DNA of 59,000 nucleotides from Chrysomallon squamiferum (lineage: Eukaryota; Mollusca; Gastropoda; Neomphalida; Peltospiridae): the NCBI GenBank assembly GCA_012295275.1, contig CM022671.1, positions 32,188,427-32,247,426 of the forward strand, given 5' to 3'. The notes beneath the pieces are model-generated. The model ran no database searches. It saw only the letters and a program-made list of their open reading frames with translations, and was not told the DNA's origin. The position numbers and the translations under genes were made by a program. Numbering within the stretch: the stretch's first letter is position 1; every line of letters starts with the position of its first letter. Below, piece after piece: positions 13,080 through 23,486 of this stretch.

Positions 13080-13510
13080 TCTTTTTTCCACAGATAGCAA
13101 TTAAACATGTGTGGGCTTATTTCAAACAGTGATTATACAGTTTTTCTTGGCCTTGTTTGATCCTGACATAAACCCGCTCAGCACTAGTACAAAGGAATAA
13201 ATTGAAATGAAAATAAAGGAGTCATTGCTCCTGTGATTCCAGTTTAAGCAGAACTGATAAAAGAAAACTTCCCTCGAGCTCTTTCTGTTTAACTGTTTGC
13301 TTCACACATTAAGTTTCAGCTTCATTAAAAACGACGAGCCTCGAGGCCGCAATAAACTTTTATTGATGCTTTGTCTTTTCCCCAGGAGCCATTTTTCATG
13401 ATTATTAGCTGTGACTTCTAAGTAAGCGTACAAGTTAAAAACACTAGAAGATAAACAACATTATACTCTTGATTGCCTTGCTCAACAAAGCTAATGTATT
13501 TTGATGTAGT
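13080..13510. other. CNE-like block with symmetric CAATAAA site
   Basis: Balanced, complex sequence. It contains the perfect palindrome GCCTCGAGGC (13338-13347) and, two bases later, CAATAAA-CT-TTTATTG (13350-13365), an exact inverted pair of CDX/posterior HOX-type half-sites. It lies about 0.8 kb upstream of the 45-codon exon. Enhancer function is inference. Confidence 0.42.
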
Positions 13511-14260
13511 ATTTCTTCTACTTGTCTCATCTGATGATAAATAATCCTTACCCTCCTCCCCCCCCCAACACACACACACTTTAAAGTTTATAAATTAAAT
13601 GGTTTTGATCATTGCCAATCTCTGGCAATTTATTGGAGTAAATTGATTTGTATTAAAAACATTCAGCCTTAATCTTGTGGTTGATAAAAAACAAAATTCT
13701 TAATATTTCAGAGTGATTGGGTTTTGATGTTTTCATTTTGGAGTAGGAAATTTACTGAATGTTACAGTCTATTGAAACTGCTGGATTTGAAATTTATTTA
13801 TTATTTTTTTTAAATTGTGTTTCACCTTTGATCAGTTTGGTAATAATAGTCACATTTATTACCACGGATTTGATGTAATAAGATGGTTTTTAATGTTTAA
13901 CATGAGCAAACTCAGATTAAATTTTCTGCTCAGTCAGTTGGTTGAATTGGTTGGGTAACTTGCCTTTTGCAAAAATATTATTTTAAAAGAAAATGATGAT
14001 ATATTTTTAGTTAATTGAAAAATTAAATTTATGTGTTTTTGTCGAGCAGTTTTTTCTTTTTTTATAAAAAGAAAAAAAACATAATTTCTACAGAATTATT
14101 TAATTATTTTTTTTCAGAGAATTAAAAATAAAATATTACCTTTTCTTTATTTTCTGTTTTTATTATTTTTTTAAATTGATTTAAATGGTCAAATATTACA
14201 GTGCTGTACAAAACAAACTGTATATTTTATTTATTTACTTATGTTGATGTTTTCTTCTTC

Positions 14261-14266
14261 CAGCAG
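14261..14266 (+). promoter_or_regulatory. NAGNAG tandem splice acceptor
   Basis: The acceptor of the 45-codon exon reads CAGCAG directly after a pyrimidine run. Cleavage after the first CAG keeps a leading glutamine; cleavage after the second removes it without changing frame. Tandem acceptors of this kind are commonly used alternatively in animals. No transcript data are available to show which is used here. Confidence 0.55.
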
Positions 14267-14398
14267 AATTTGAACCAAAATACTCCGGCAGCCAGTGACG
14301 AATCCCAGACAACAGAAGAAGGTGATATAGAGGACCCGCCACAAACCAATGGCCCCACCCATCCACCTCGCTGTGTGTCACGTGATCGACTAAGTGAT
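14264..14398 (+). CDS. auts2: AUTS2-family internal exon (45 codons, phase 0-0)
   Basis: The exon is preceded by a polypyrimidine tract and CAG (tttcttcttccag) and followed by the donor GTACGTG. It is 135 nt, fully open, with both borders in phase 0. It encodes an acidic, Ser/Thr/Pro-rich, low-hydrophobicity stretch beginning QNLNQNTPAASDES and ending PPRCVSRDRLSD, so probably disordered. The terminal S-R-D-R-L-S-D corresponds to S-R-E-R-L-S-D in vertebrate AUTS2 and S-R-D-P-L-S-D in FBRSL1 (recalled from knowledge of these proteins, not searched). The rest of the exon has no recognisable domain and looks lineage-specific. R-x-x-S-type sites could be phosphorylated; this is inference. The acceptor is a CAGCAG tandem, so a start at 14267 with one Gln fewer is possible. 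Base composition is clearly less AT-rich than the flanks. Confidence 0.78.
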
Positions 14399-15479
14399 GT
14401 ACGTGTTGTCTTTTCTTTCCATCGTTTTTCATTTTTGTGCTCGTTTCTTCTTCTTTCTTCCCAACTGAAAATCCTCTAACTACCATTGCTATAATTATTT
14501 ACATTTTTAATATTTATAATTTTGCTATTACAGAATTAGCATAAAGGTTGTTATGTGTTTCATTAAATAAAGAAGAAACAGATAAAATAAATAAACTAGG
14601 CTTTGTGGATTTAAAATTGTATTCGTGAGTAAAACAGGTGATTCAAATCATGAGTAAGGTAAAAGCATTGCACAATTCGCTAAGTTATAAATACAAGATA
14701 TTTCTGATACAAAAGTGAATTTATCATCTTTTATTCTTAACTGACATGTTTAAAACATTTTTGTTGTAAACTATGCTGATTCACATATTAATAGTTATAG
14801 TGGTACAAGGTTCCATTGTAGTTATTTATATATACATATTACAAACAGTGAAAATGATATTTTTGTTTATATGATAACAGAAAGTTTGCTTAGGACTATA
14901 AGATAAAATAATTTTTCCATTTTTGATAACAAAAATAGACTAGTAGTTTAAAATGTTTAAGTTGACAATCATCTAGGAAAGCTATAAAGATTTATTTTTG
15001 TAATCAGAAAATTGTTTCATTTGTTTAGCAAACACTTTTTTCAGTGAATTTCAAAAATGTACTAAATGCAGAAATAAATTAAATTTTATATTTATTACTT
15101 GTTCTGAAATAGAAACATTTCAGATTACAAGCATTTTGGATGAAGGATTCTCAATCTATATTGTGACTATAAGCGGAGTAACAGATTATATCTTTGCTGC
15201 ATTTTGAAATGTCATATTAATTTGTCTGTACTTGCTGACCCACCCATTAAATGTTGATAAATTAAATTTTACAAATTATATATAAATTATAAAACTTAAA
15301 AAAAAAAAATACAAATAATTTTGCAGAAATGAATATTAATGTGTGTTTTTTTTTACAAAAATAAATAAATTTATATATATTTTTAAGATATTAATAATAA
15401 ATAAATAAAAAATTTAATAATCCTTTGTTGTATAATACAAAAAAAAAATCCTATTTGCTGTTGCTTTGTTTGCTTTGTA

Positions 15480-16240
15480 TCCATCCATAATGGCTGACAT
15501 TTTATGGCCAGTTGGAGATATAATCCCTTTTTAAACCTGATAACTGTAGCATGGCCCACAATTAATTACTGCCATACAAAATTTCATGCCAGTCTGCTTT
15601 ATTGATTGCAAAAATATTGCTTATCTATTATTACTGTCAATCGGGTTTTATTTCATCGCTATATGAAAGGAAATAGTGTAAATTGATTGGTTGCTTCTGT
15701 AATGGACAAGGGGTAAAGGATGCTTTTTATCAAAAAAAATAAAGAATCCTATCAGCTCTGTTCTCTACAATGCTTCCCTATTGTAAGCTAACATGGTGAA
15801 AAGCCATTGATTGGATTCAGATTTTCAGGAGGAAGAGAAGCTTTCTGAATCGTTATCGGGCTACCGGCTATAATATGATTATTATCGCAATACAAGGAAG
15901 CAATCGTCCAGAAAGATATAACACTCTTCACACTGCCATGCACATCTTCCTGTCGCATCAATTATAGCACGCTGCTCTCGAGAGCATGGCGCTCAATCAA
16001 TAGGTCACAAGGAGAAATCTGAAACATGCTTGGGCTGCAAATGAAGTGTGTTCCTATTGTAATGGCTGCTAGAGTGAGCCCTCATGAGTTGGCATTCAGC
16101 TCTTTTCCTTGTGTTTGTAATTTGCTGTGTGTATGTCTGTGTGTGTGTCTATAAAATTAACCCCTCATTGATGGATTGATGAAGAGGCTTGGAAATAGAA
16201 CTGTATTCGTGGAGTGAAAATTTTATTATTGACTGGTCTC
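15480..16240. other. CNE-like block with 14-nt perfect palindrome
   Basis: About 750 bases of complex, balanced sequence between two exons of the gene. It contains the perfect palindrome TGCTCTCGAGAGCA (15973-15986) and a CAATCAATA PBX/HOX-like site shortly after. No frame is open across it. Confidence 0.42.
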
Positions 16241-16327
16241 ACCGAGACAGGTGGCCTCTTGAATGATCATCTGTGAGAAAATGGAAATAAAAGAAAATTT
16301 AAAAAGAAAGAAAGCCAACTAAAATTG

Positions 16328-16328
<1 letters not shown>

Positions 16329-16359
<31 letters not shown>
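16329..16359. repeat. (CA)n microsatellite
   Basis: About 15 uninterrupted AC repeats, 264 bases upstream of the 12-codon microexon. Confidence 0.9.
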
Positions 16360-16362
<3 letters not shown>

Positions 16363-16622
16363 CTCTTATCATGGCAGCTTGAAGGCAGAATGCATGATGT
16401 GAAAAACTTGTTAAACAAGACTCTTTTAAAGTTAGCACTGTACTTGCAATGCTGTGAACATTGATTTTATGTCTTGTTGAGGTCATGGTGGCTAGCTGTT
16501 TTGTAAGACAAGTATTTGACAAAGTAGTTTTTAAAATATTCCATTTCTTTCACTTGATTTGATAGCTGAAAGCTTCGTCATGAAAGGATGCTTATTTGTT
16601 CTTCAATCTTGATTTTTTTCAG

Positions 16623-16658
16623 ACAAGTACTCACTCCAGTTCAGGCCAGGGATATATT
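16623..16658 (+). CDS. auts2: AUTS2-family microexon (12 codons, phase 0-0)
   Basis: This is a 36-nt exon between a strong acceptor (gatttttttcag) and a perfect donor (GTAAGT). It reads TSTHSSSGQGYI in the frame set by the preceding exon. It aligns with the S-S-A-[PH]-x-x-x-G-x-G-Y-x segment that follows R-[DE]-x-L-S-D in vertebrate AUTS2 and FBRSL1, with Ser2, His4, Gly8, Gly10 and Tyr11 matching. It is symmetric (phase 0 at both ends), so skipping it would delete 12 residues without a frameshift. An (ATT)n/(AAT)n hairpin-capable repeat begins about 30 nt after the donor. On its own the exon is too short to identify; its assignment rests on splice sites, frame and the adjoining exons. Confidence 0.76.
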
Positions 16659-16690
16659 GTAAGTATTAGCCTTTTTATTATAATTATTGC

Positions 16691-16727
<37 letters not shown>

Positions 16728-16737
16728 AATAATAATA
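16691..16737. repeat. (ATT)n(AAT)n inverted microsatellite, hairpin-capable
   Basis: About 11 ATT units switch to AAT units, so the RNA could fold into a hairpin. It starts 32 nt downstream of the 12-codon microexon's donor and might influence its splicing; that role is inference. Confidence 0.8.
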
Positions 16738-17449
16738 GACATGGCACCCAAATTATATCTTTGCATCTCACTTCATTGTCTTGAAAATATTTTTGAACAA
16801 TGAAGACAATCTTTTTATTTTTTATTTTTTCTATCTCTGTTTATGTTATAATTTTTTTTACTTTCTTTCTATTCTTTTTCTGATGTGAACATAAGATGCA
16901 CACAGTCTTCATACAAAACATTCTTGTTGAGTCATGCATCATGTGGGTTTTTTATAAAGTCAGCTTTTGTTTATGGAATGATTATTAATGGGCTACTTAG
17001 ATTCTGTTGCATTTAATGATTTCTACATTAAAGTGAATGGTTTTATTTGATTTTCTCTTCTTTAAAACCATTTTTATGTCTTTATTATTTATACAAAAAA
17101 AATTTGATTTTTTATTAAAGAAAAAAAAATAATTTGTTTTTTATTTATCAAAACTAAAAGTGAAACTATATATTTATCTGTGTGCGTGTAATTTTTTATT
17201 ATTTCCATTGTAATATTATATGAAAGGAAAGTATCATTTTAACAAAACAAAAACATAAAACAGTGAAACCAAACTCTTGAAACATTTTAGGGTAATAAAA
17301 TTTAAATTGGTGAAGGGGAATTTTTTAAAATTTATTATTGTATTTTCAGTTTCAAGAAATATATTTGCTACAGACATATAATCAAAACTTTATCATTCTT
17401 TTTATAACCAGCATTTTTAAAATTTAGTTAAAAATAATTTAATCTGGGA

Positions 17450-17990
17450 ATAGCAGCAACTCTCCTGGAATGAGGCAAAATCACAGGGCTAAATAAAGAG
17501 GTCAGATTGATACAGGTTTGGCCTAATTGTATTTAATTGCATAATTAACAGCTCAGTGATTTTTCAGTTTAGCTTAATGCCACAGGGAAGGGATCAATTT
17601 AAAGGAATTAGTACACTGTCACTTCTCAGTTACCCAACACTACATGTATTAGGTTTATGATTAGACAGGCTGATAAACCGTTGAATTTCAGAGGTCAGCT
17701 GCTGTTATATTCCACACCAAGCTTCATTACCCTAATGCCTGCTGCAATCTTTGGTAACAAATCCCCTTTACAAATTGTCATCTTGTTTCACAACATTAGG
17801 CAATGATAACCACATGTTTTCAGCTTCTGTTGCACACCTCATTTAGTCTGGTTTAGTGATGTAAGGGCCAGAGGTATGACGTAATAGTTCAGTTGTATAT
17901 CTCTGTGGAATGGTATAATTTAGTAGAAGCAAATTGCTGTGGTCGGTTATTTTTGGATATTGATTTGTGAAATTGTTTTCAAAATGTCTC
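17450..17990. other. CNE-like block
   Basis: Complex sequence with balanced composition, containing several TAAT and GGTCA-type cores. No coding frame is bounded by splice sites. Confidence 0.38.
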
Positions 17991-18579
17991 TGGTGGCATT
18001 AGAATGACTTTTAGACTGCAAGAACAGATAATTCAGGTCATGGAAAGTATTTGAATTTTTTTTCTCCTTCTCCTTGAAGAACATTATTGTTAGAAAATTT
18101 CAATGATGTTGTTTACATTATTTTTTAAAATGAAAATGATGTAGGTAATAATGGCAGTTTCTATAGACATGTATATCAGCATGAGAATACACTTTAATTT
18201 TTAATTTAATATACATTTCTTTGGGTTTCTTATTTATATAGTAAATGATAATGTACAAATAACATTTTTATTTGTTTTTTTGACAGCTGAATTTTTTTTA
18301 AATTTTTTTATTTATTTATATGTAAAGCAAAAAGGTTTCTGATGGTCATTTTATTGGATTCATTCTCAAGTATCAAAAATTCAAACTGTCAGTACAGGTC
18401 TGATTTTTGTTAGGCAATCAAGAAAGAAAATCAGCAGTTTGAAGTTTTCTCACAGTTACTGGTTTGCAGTATGCTAACAGTTAATTTACATTGTCTAGTG
18501 AAGGTGCAAAATTTCAATTTATATGGTCTCACAAAGGTGCAAACTTTCTGTACTTGGTATTATATGGTGCGTCTTTTAA

Positions 18580-19000
18580 CAGTTAATTCCTAAATGCAGC
18601 CGTATCACAGCATGAATTCCTTCTCTAATTTAATTTAAGCAGCATCATGGTGTAATGAACCGTCTGACCTTTGTCATTACATACATACATTGCTGGCCAT
18701 ATAACATTTAGTAACCCATGAAATAATATCACAAACTACATATTGCTTTTTATGATATAACATGTAAAATATCAGGAAGTTTGACAAGACATTACTCAAC
18801 TTTGTTGGCAAGAGTTACTGCACTAGTGAAAATATTAGCAGTTAAAGTGTCCACTGAACTTGTAGACTCGTGTATAAATACCAATCTTTGCCTGGGGACT
18901 GGAATTTTGCTGGTCACAAGGTCATGTCACTAGTGTTAACTTTTAACACCTCTCCCTGCCTTTGATGTGACTGCTATTGGTGAGACATTATTTATTGCTG
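18580..19000. other. CNE-like block (weaker)
   Basis: Non-repetitive, moderately balanced sequence with nothing coding visible. Confidence 0.25.
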
Positions 19001-19378
19001 CCCTCTGAATTAGTCTGTGTATTTTAAAATGTTCTTTTTGGACAGTTATTTCCAAAGTAAATCATGGAAATTAGGGCTTGATTTTTATTTGACACATTTT
19101 ATTTTATTTTTCATTTTTTATTTCATATTTTTTTTTTTTTTTTGCTGTTCAGAATGGCCTTTTGGCAATGTTACAAGCAGACAGAAGATTAAAACAGTGG
19201 TATTTTAAAGTGAAAAAACAAAAATTAAAGAAAAATATTGAAAATATTTCAGTACATTTTAATAGATTATTAAATAGATACTAAGCATATGGTTTTTGTA
19301 TGATGATGTCCTAAAGATGGCACTTGCATAAATTTAAAAATAAAAATGTAAATAATTTTTTATTATTATTATTTCATT

Positions 19379-19460
19379 GTGTGTGTGTGTGTGTGTGTGT
19401 GTGATGTATTTTTATTTTTATTTTTATTTTTATTATTATTATTTTTTTTTTTGTTGTTGT
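19379..19460. repeat. (GT)n and (TTTTTA)n simple repeats
   Basis: About 12 GT repeats are followed by TATTTTTATTTTT units and a TTA/poly-T stretch. Translations of it are low-complexity. Confidence 0.85.
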
Positions 19461-19739
19461 TTAAATTATAAAAAAATATATATTACATTACATGTTATTA
19501 AAATAAGTGATATTTCACAAATGCCAGTTTCAGACACAGAACAATTCATCATCGAAAAAAAAAAAAAATCAAATAGTTCTTGACAAAAAATTCAGTGGAC
19601 TTCTGACATTTAGTGAAATTTTCACTTATTTAAAATGTAATTCATCAGCATGAGGCAATGAATTAAAGGAAATTGGGTTGGCAAAGTGCATTCATTAATT
19701 ATTTTTCATCTTCTCTGTGTCTCTCTCTCTCACTCTTGT

Positions 19740-20240
19740 CTGTCTTACAAACTCTGCCACTGACCAACATCCATGGAGACATGGAGCGAACATGTCTTAG
19801 TGAGGAACACCAACATCTGACAGGACAATTTCAAACAGTTCCGAGCAAACACCAATCACATTAAAGGAAATTGCTCCACTCTCGGGGAAACTCGCAGCTC
19901 TTCAACAAACTCATTGCAGACGTAATTGGCATTTGGTCGAGAATAGAAGTGATGTGCCTCTGCTACAAGGGGTTGCCATGACAAAGGCAGGAAGTGTTGG
20001 AGAATGCTCTGTTGATTGGTCCTTATTTTAGCCAGGCATGACCGAGGGATCATTACAAAGACCTACGGGGAGTGCGTGAATATCAGGCTCAACCAGCCGA
20101 TAATTTGCTGAACATGATCCCAGGCTGTCTGCCTGATTGTCTGATCATTAAGAATGGTTTGCTGAAGAAAGAACTGATATTACTGCAGGGCAGCATTTTA
20201 AATTAGCAAATGCTGACTGCTGACTGTTTTCTGTCTGGTC
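19740..20240. other. CNE-like block with X-box-like and CCAAT-type motifs
   Basis: One of the most GC-balanced parts of the window. It contains GTTGCCATGACAA at 19972-19984, close to the RFX X-box (GTTGCC plus a spaced imperfect half-site), and GTTGATTGG (inverted CCAAT) about 30 nt later. Frames on both strands are open for about 60 codons without splice support. Confidence 0.42.
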
Positions 20241-20504
20241 TCTTTAAGACTGTCACGTAGAACATGTCTTGATGAAACAATACTAGGTTGTAATAATTGT
20301 TTCTGATGAGAATTATTTTACATTATAAATCTGAAGTAATTCAAAGAAATATTTCATAACTGCGGACTGTTGTTTCTTGGAAGGAAATTACTTGGATTTA
20401 ATTTCTCTGTATGAGCTTTTGTAAAGAAATGTCTAGACAGTCTCCGGATTTTGGATATTGATGTAGGAATTAATTTGATTGTTTGTTTGGTTTTGTTAAA
20501 TTGT

Positions 20505-20547
20505 TATTATTATTATTTTTATTATTATAAAAATAATAATAATAATA
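20505..20547. repeat. Perfect hairpin of TTA/TAA repeats
   Basis: A TATTATTATTATTTTT arm and an AAAAATAATAATAATA arm are separated by about eight bases. This is probably a simple-repeat by-product. Confidence 0.75.
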
Positions 20548-21111
20548 ATATTTCATATTTTTTTATATTCATTTCCTGAATGAAAAACTGGATATAACCT
20601 TTAATTCCTTTTGTTTATTTAAATAACTTTTTTTTTTTTCCTCAAGTAAAATCATACATTTGTTTCTTCTTCTTCTTCTTCTTGCTCAAAGGAAAACTCT
20701 CAGAGATTTGTTCAGTCTTTTCTGAGTTTTCAGAACATAAATTAGGGTTTTCTATTCCAGGAAATGTCAGCAATTTATTATGTGTGTGACCTAATGCCTT
20801 GTTGACAATAGCTTTGAGCTTTCAGTAGGAAATGTATATATTTAAAGAGTACAGACAATGATCTTTATGTGCATCTGTGCATGGCAGAGTGCACAGCAAC
20901 TGCAACAGATAGATGTGATAAATGAATATCTTTTGTTTCTCGGAACACTGGATACATTATAAATAAGTATCCCATGACATTTTAACATTAACAGTTGTTA
21001 GGTGTCAGACATATATTTTATGTATAATGATATGAAAGACAAAACTTGCCGATAACATTTCTTTTGTCTGTTCTTCCAGTTTAGTAAAAGAATTTTGTTT
21101 TGTTTTTTGTT

Positions 21112-21115
21112 AATA

Positions 21116-21141
<26 letters not shown>
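21112..21141. repeat. (TA)n microsatellite
   Basis: About 13 TA repeats, followed by a T run. Confidence 0.85.
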
Positions 21142-21148
<7 letters not shown>

Positions 21149-23119
21149 ATCATGTAAAATACAACAAAAAGTCTTTGATAAATTATATATGGGATAGTAG
21201 TTGCAAAGGGATATTGTCCTCTAGGTGCACTAAGGAAGGAATTGAGAAATGTTGTATTTTAAAAAATGCTTTTAATTTCCATTATGTGGCATCACACACA
21301 TGGTTAAAGACCATACATTTATGCTATGATTATCATACATGGATAGAGCACTATCCAGTGAACCCTTTCATTAAATAAAACCAACAACTGTTAGTATCAA
21401 TGTCAAAAAGTAAACACACCAGAGAAAAACTTATGGAAAACAGGAGCTTCTGAATGACTTGTTTGTTTTGCTACTTTCAGTCACACTGGTGCAGTCAGTG
21501 GTGTAAGGTGTGCATGTGCAGTTAGTTTATTTTCTCACATGTTGAAATGCTCTGTTCAGCAGATGCCCATGTTTGTTTGGCTTGTTGATTATATTACTCA
21601 CATCAGACAAGTGTTCAGTTATTCAGGAAAGATGCTTGGTTATAATGGCTGGCATACAGGTCATCTGGTTCTTGGAACTACTGGCACACAAGAACAAAGA
21701 ATTGTTTTTATGAAGAAGGCTATACATTTTAAGAATATTTATATCTTAATTCAGTGATTAACTTATTTTAAGACACCCAGAGACACATACAAATACAGAA
21801 ATGAATGAATGCATAAATAAATTGCATGCTTTATGCAACTGTATGGTTGCCTTCAAAGCTCCCAGTTGTAGTCCAAATAATAAGGATTAATATTTTGCCT
21901 GAAGTATTTCTGACAGTAGTTAATTCACAATTCCGAGAGAGCTTCACTTATAATATATAGCCTAAAACCATAGTTAATGCTGTAAGACTGATAACAAATT
22001 GCTTATAACCTACTTTTGTGATGTAGGTTTCATTTCTGATTCAACATTACAACCAGTGAATGAATGTGCTGAGATCAGCTGAGTATATTACTTATGCATT
22101 CAGGTTAACAAATGTCATAAATATGATCATACAACCTAAGGGTTGTAGTTTCAAAAATTTACAAGGATCAAAAATAATGCATTATGTTCCCATTCCAAGC
22201 AGAGTCCCATGACTGCTTTGTGAAAAACACTGGTTTAGGTTTTCCTGTTTATAAGAAGGTGTTTATAAAAAGATCCATGCTGCTAATTGTAAACTGTCCA
22301 TTGCATTGTGGTAGGAGGTTTCCTGGCTGATTTCACCATTATATAACAACCCTGTGTTTGAAAACTAATAGCAGTTAATAATATAATGCGTTGACATTAA
22401 GTTAAACAAATATTCATTGATTTAAAAAACCACACTTAATAAATCATAAGTGACAAGACATTATAAAAACTCTGTGGTTAGTAATCTATTTGGTTATATA
22501 TCAGTGTTTGGTTCACCGTTCCTGGTATCTTACACCCAGTTATCTCTAACATCTCTGCTATGTTTGACATTTACTGAGTTAATTGTACACACTATCCTGT
22601 TATATATTCTGTTACTCAATTACCGAGTGCTGTTACTTAAGTTATCTTCCCTGACAGGAATGTCGTTTTAACTAATAGCTGGTGTACCTTTGTTTGACAT
22701 GCTATATCTTTACAGTTCTGTTTCGTTTTTATTCCTTTCCTCTTATTTAAAATTTTTTTCTTTTTTTTTTCTTAATGTTCTAACAAAACACATTTGCTAT
22801 ATAATTTAAATTTGCATTTGAGAAATATGATGAGGGAATGTTTTTTTTTATGTTTTAGACTATCATTTCAAATATTTGAATATTTTCTTTATATTTATTC
22901 CATTTTTTTTCTTTAAAATTTTTTTCTTCAGATATTTATCCAGAGTTAATAAAATGTATATAGCTATCTAATCTATCTGTCTAATCTATCCATCTAATCT
23001 AGTGATTTAATCTACCTATTTATCTGTGTCAATCTGACCATAACTCTCTCTATTTTTAATTTCTGTCTTGCTTCCTTTTCTTTCCCCAACCCCATACCTT
23101 TTTTTAGGTGGTTTTTTTT

Positions 23120-23450
23120 TGTTCTTTTTTTTCTGATATAAACCGAGACAGGAGTAACTTCTGGTGTACACTCACACAGCCAGTGTCAACAGTAGCCAGG
23201 CTGCATAGAGTTGTCTGGCCCGACCTTCATCCTTGAACAATTACAATTCAAAATGGTTGACACAGCCTGGAGTGGTCCCCATTATCACTGCGTGTGAAGG
23301 ACTACAACAAACACGCTGTCACACCAATTGCAAGCTGATAGCTCTGCCATTGAGATCAATCAATACGCACAGAGGTCAAAACTTCCCAGCATGCATTAGC
23401 CTGTTTACACTGATTCGTTAATATTAATAAGCTTTGTCTCTTTTCTCTTG
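23120..23450. other. CNE-like block abutting the 11-codon microexon
   Basis: Balanced, complex sequence runs up to the branchpoint region of the 23454 exon. It contains ATCAATCA at 23355-23362, a PBX/HOX-type site. It could be a splicing or transcriptional regulatory element. A 62-codon open frame within it (23233-23421) lacks splice support and does not connect to the exon frame. Confidence 0.4.
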
Positions 23451-23453
23451 CAG

Positions 23454-23486
23454 CCGGAATGTGACAGTGCCACGGATGATGATAAG
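23454..23486 (+). CDS. auts2: AUTS2-family microexon (11 codons, phase 0-0)
   Basis: This is a 33-nt exon after a good acceptor (tctcttttctcttgcag) and before the donor GTAGGTG. It encodes PECDSATDDDK, in frame with the preceding exons. C-D-S followed by acidic residues and a lysine matches C-D-S-D-S-D-Q-E-E-K of AUTS2 and C-D-S-E-S-G-P-D-D-K of FBRSL1; the leading Pro-Glu is extra. It is again symmetric, so it can be included or skipped without changing frame. A TGC triplet lies immediately before the acceptor AG, the arrangement reported for SRRM4-type neuronal microexons in vertebrates; relevance here is inference. The next exon, expected to start with an Ala-Ser-like codon pair, was not found with confidence before 59000. 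Confidence 0.76.

Larger units (their letters stand above)
1..14263 (+). other. auts2: Intron (3' part, upstream of first exon seen)
   Basis: No coding exon is supportable here. The sequence is AT-rich with many T tracts (for example 9031-9053 and 9081-9101), simple repeats and several balanced-composition blocks annotated separately. Open frames in this stretch are low-complexity translations of GT, CT/CA or poly-T runs, or chance AT-rich frames. Stretches 1-930, 1420-4500, 5220-8390, 10200-10900 and 11500-13050 hold only AT-rich unique sequence and simple repeats that I can see. Confidence 0.6.
14399..16622 (+). other. auts2: Intron, 2.2 kb
   Basis: The intron runs from donor GTACGT to acceptor TTTTTTTCAG. 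The first kilobase is AT-rich and holds nothing I recognise. A CNE-like block occupies about 15480-16240 and a CA microsatellite lies at 16329-16359. Confidence 0.72.
16659..23453 (+). other. auts2: Intron, 6.8 kb
   Basis: The intron runs from a perfect GTAAGT donor to a CTCTTGCAG acceptor. It contains CNE-like blocks, GT, TA and ATT repeats and T tracts, annotated separately. The stretches 16800-17450, 18000-18570, 20250-21100 and 21150-23100 show only AT-rich unique sequence and simple repeats. Confidence 0.7.

Noticed and set aside
1-14200. The upstream AUTS2 exon with the E-E-D-I-I-D-G-F-type motif.
   Set aside because: Looked for on the + strand by reading; no matching codon run with splice sites was found.
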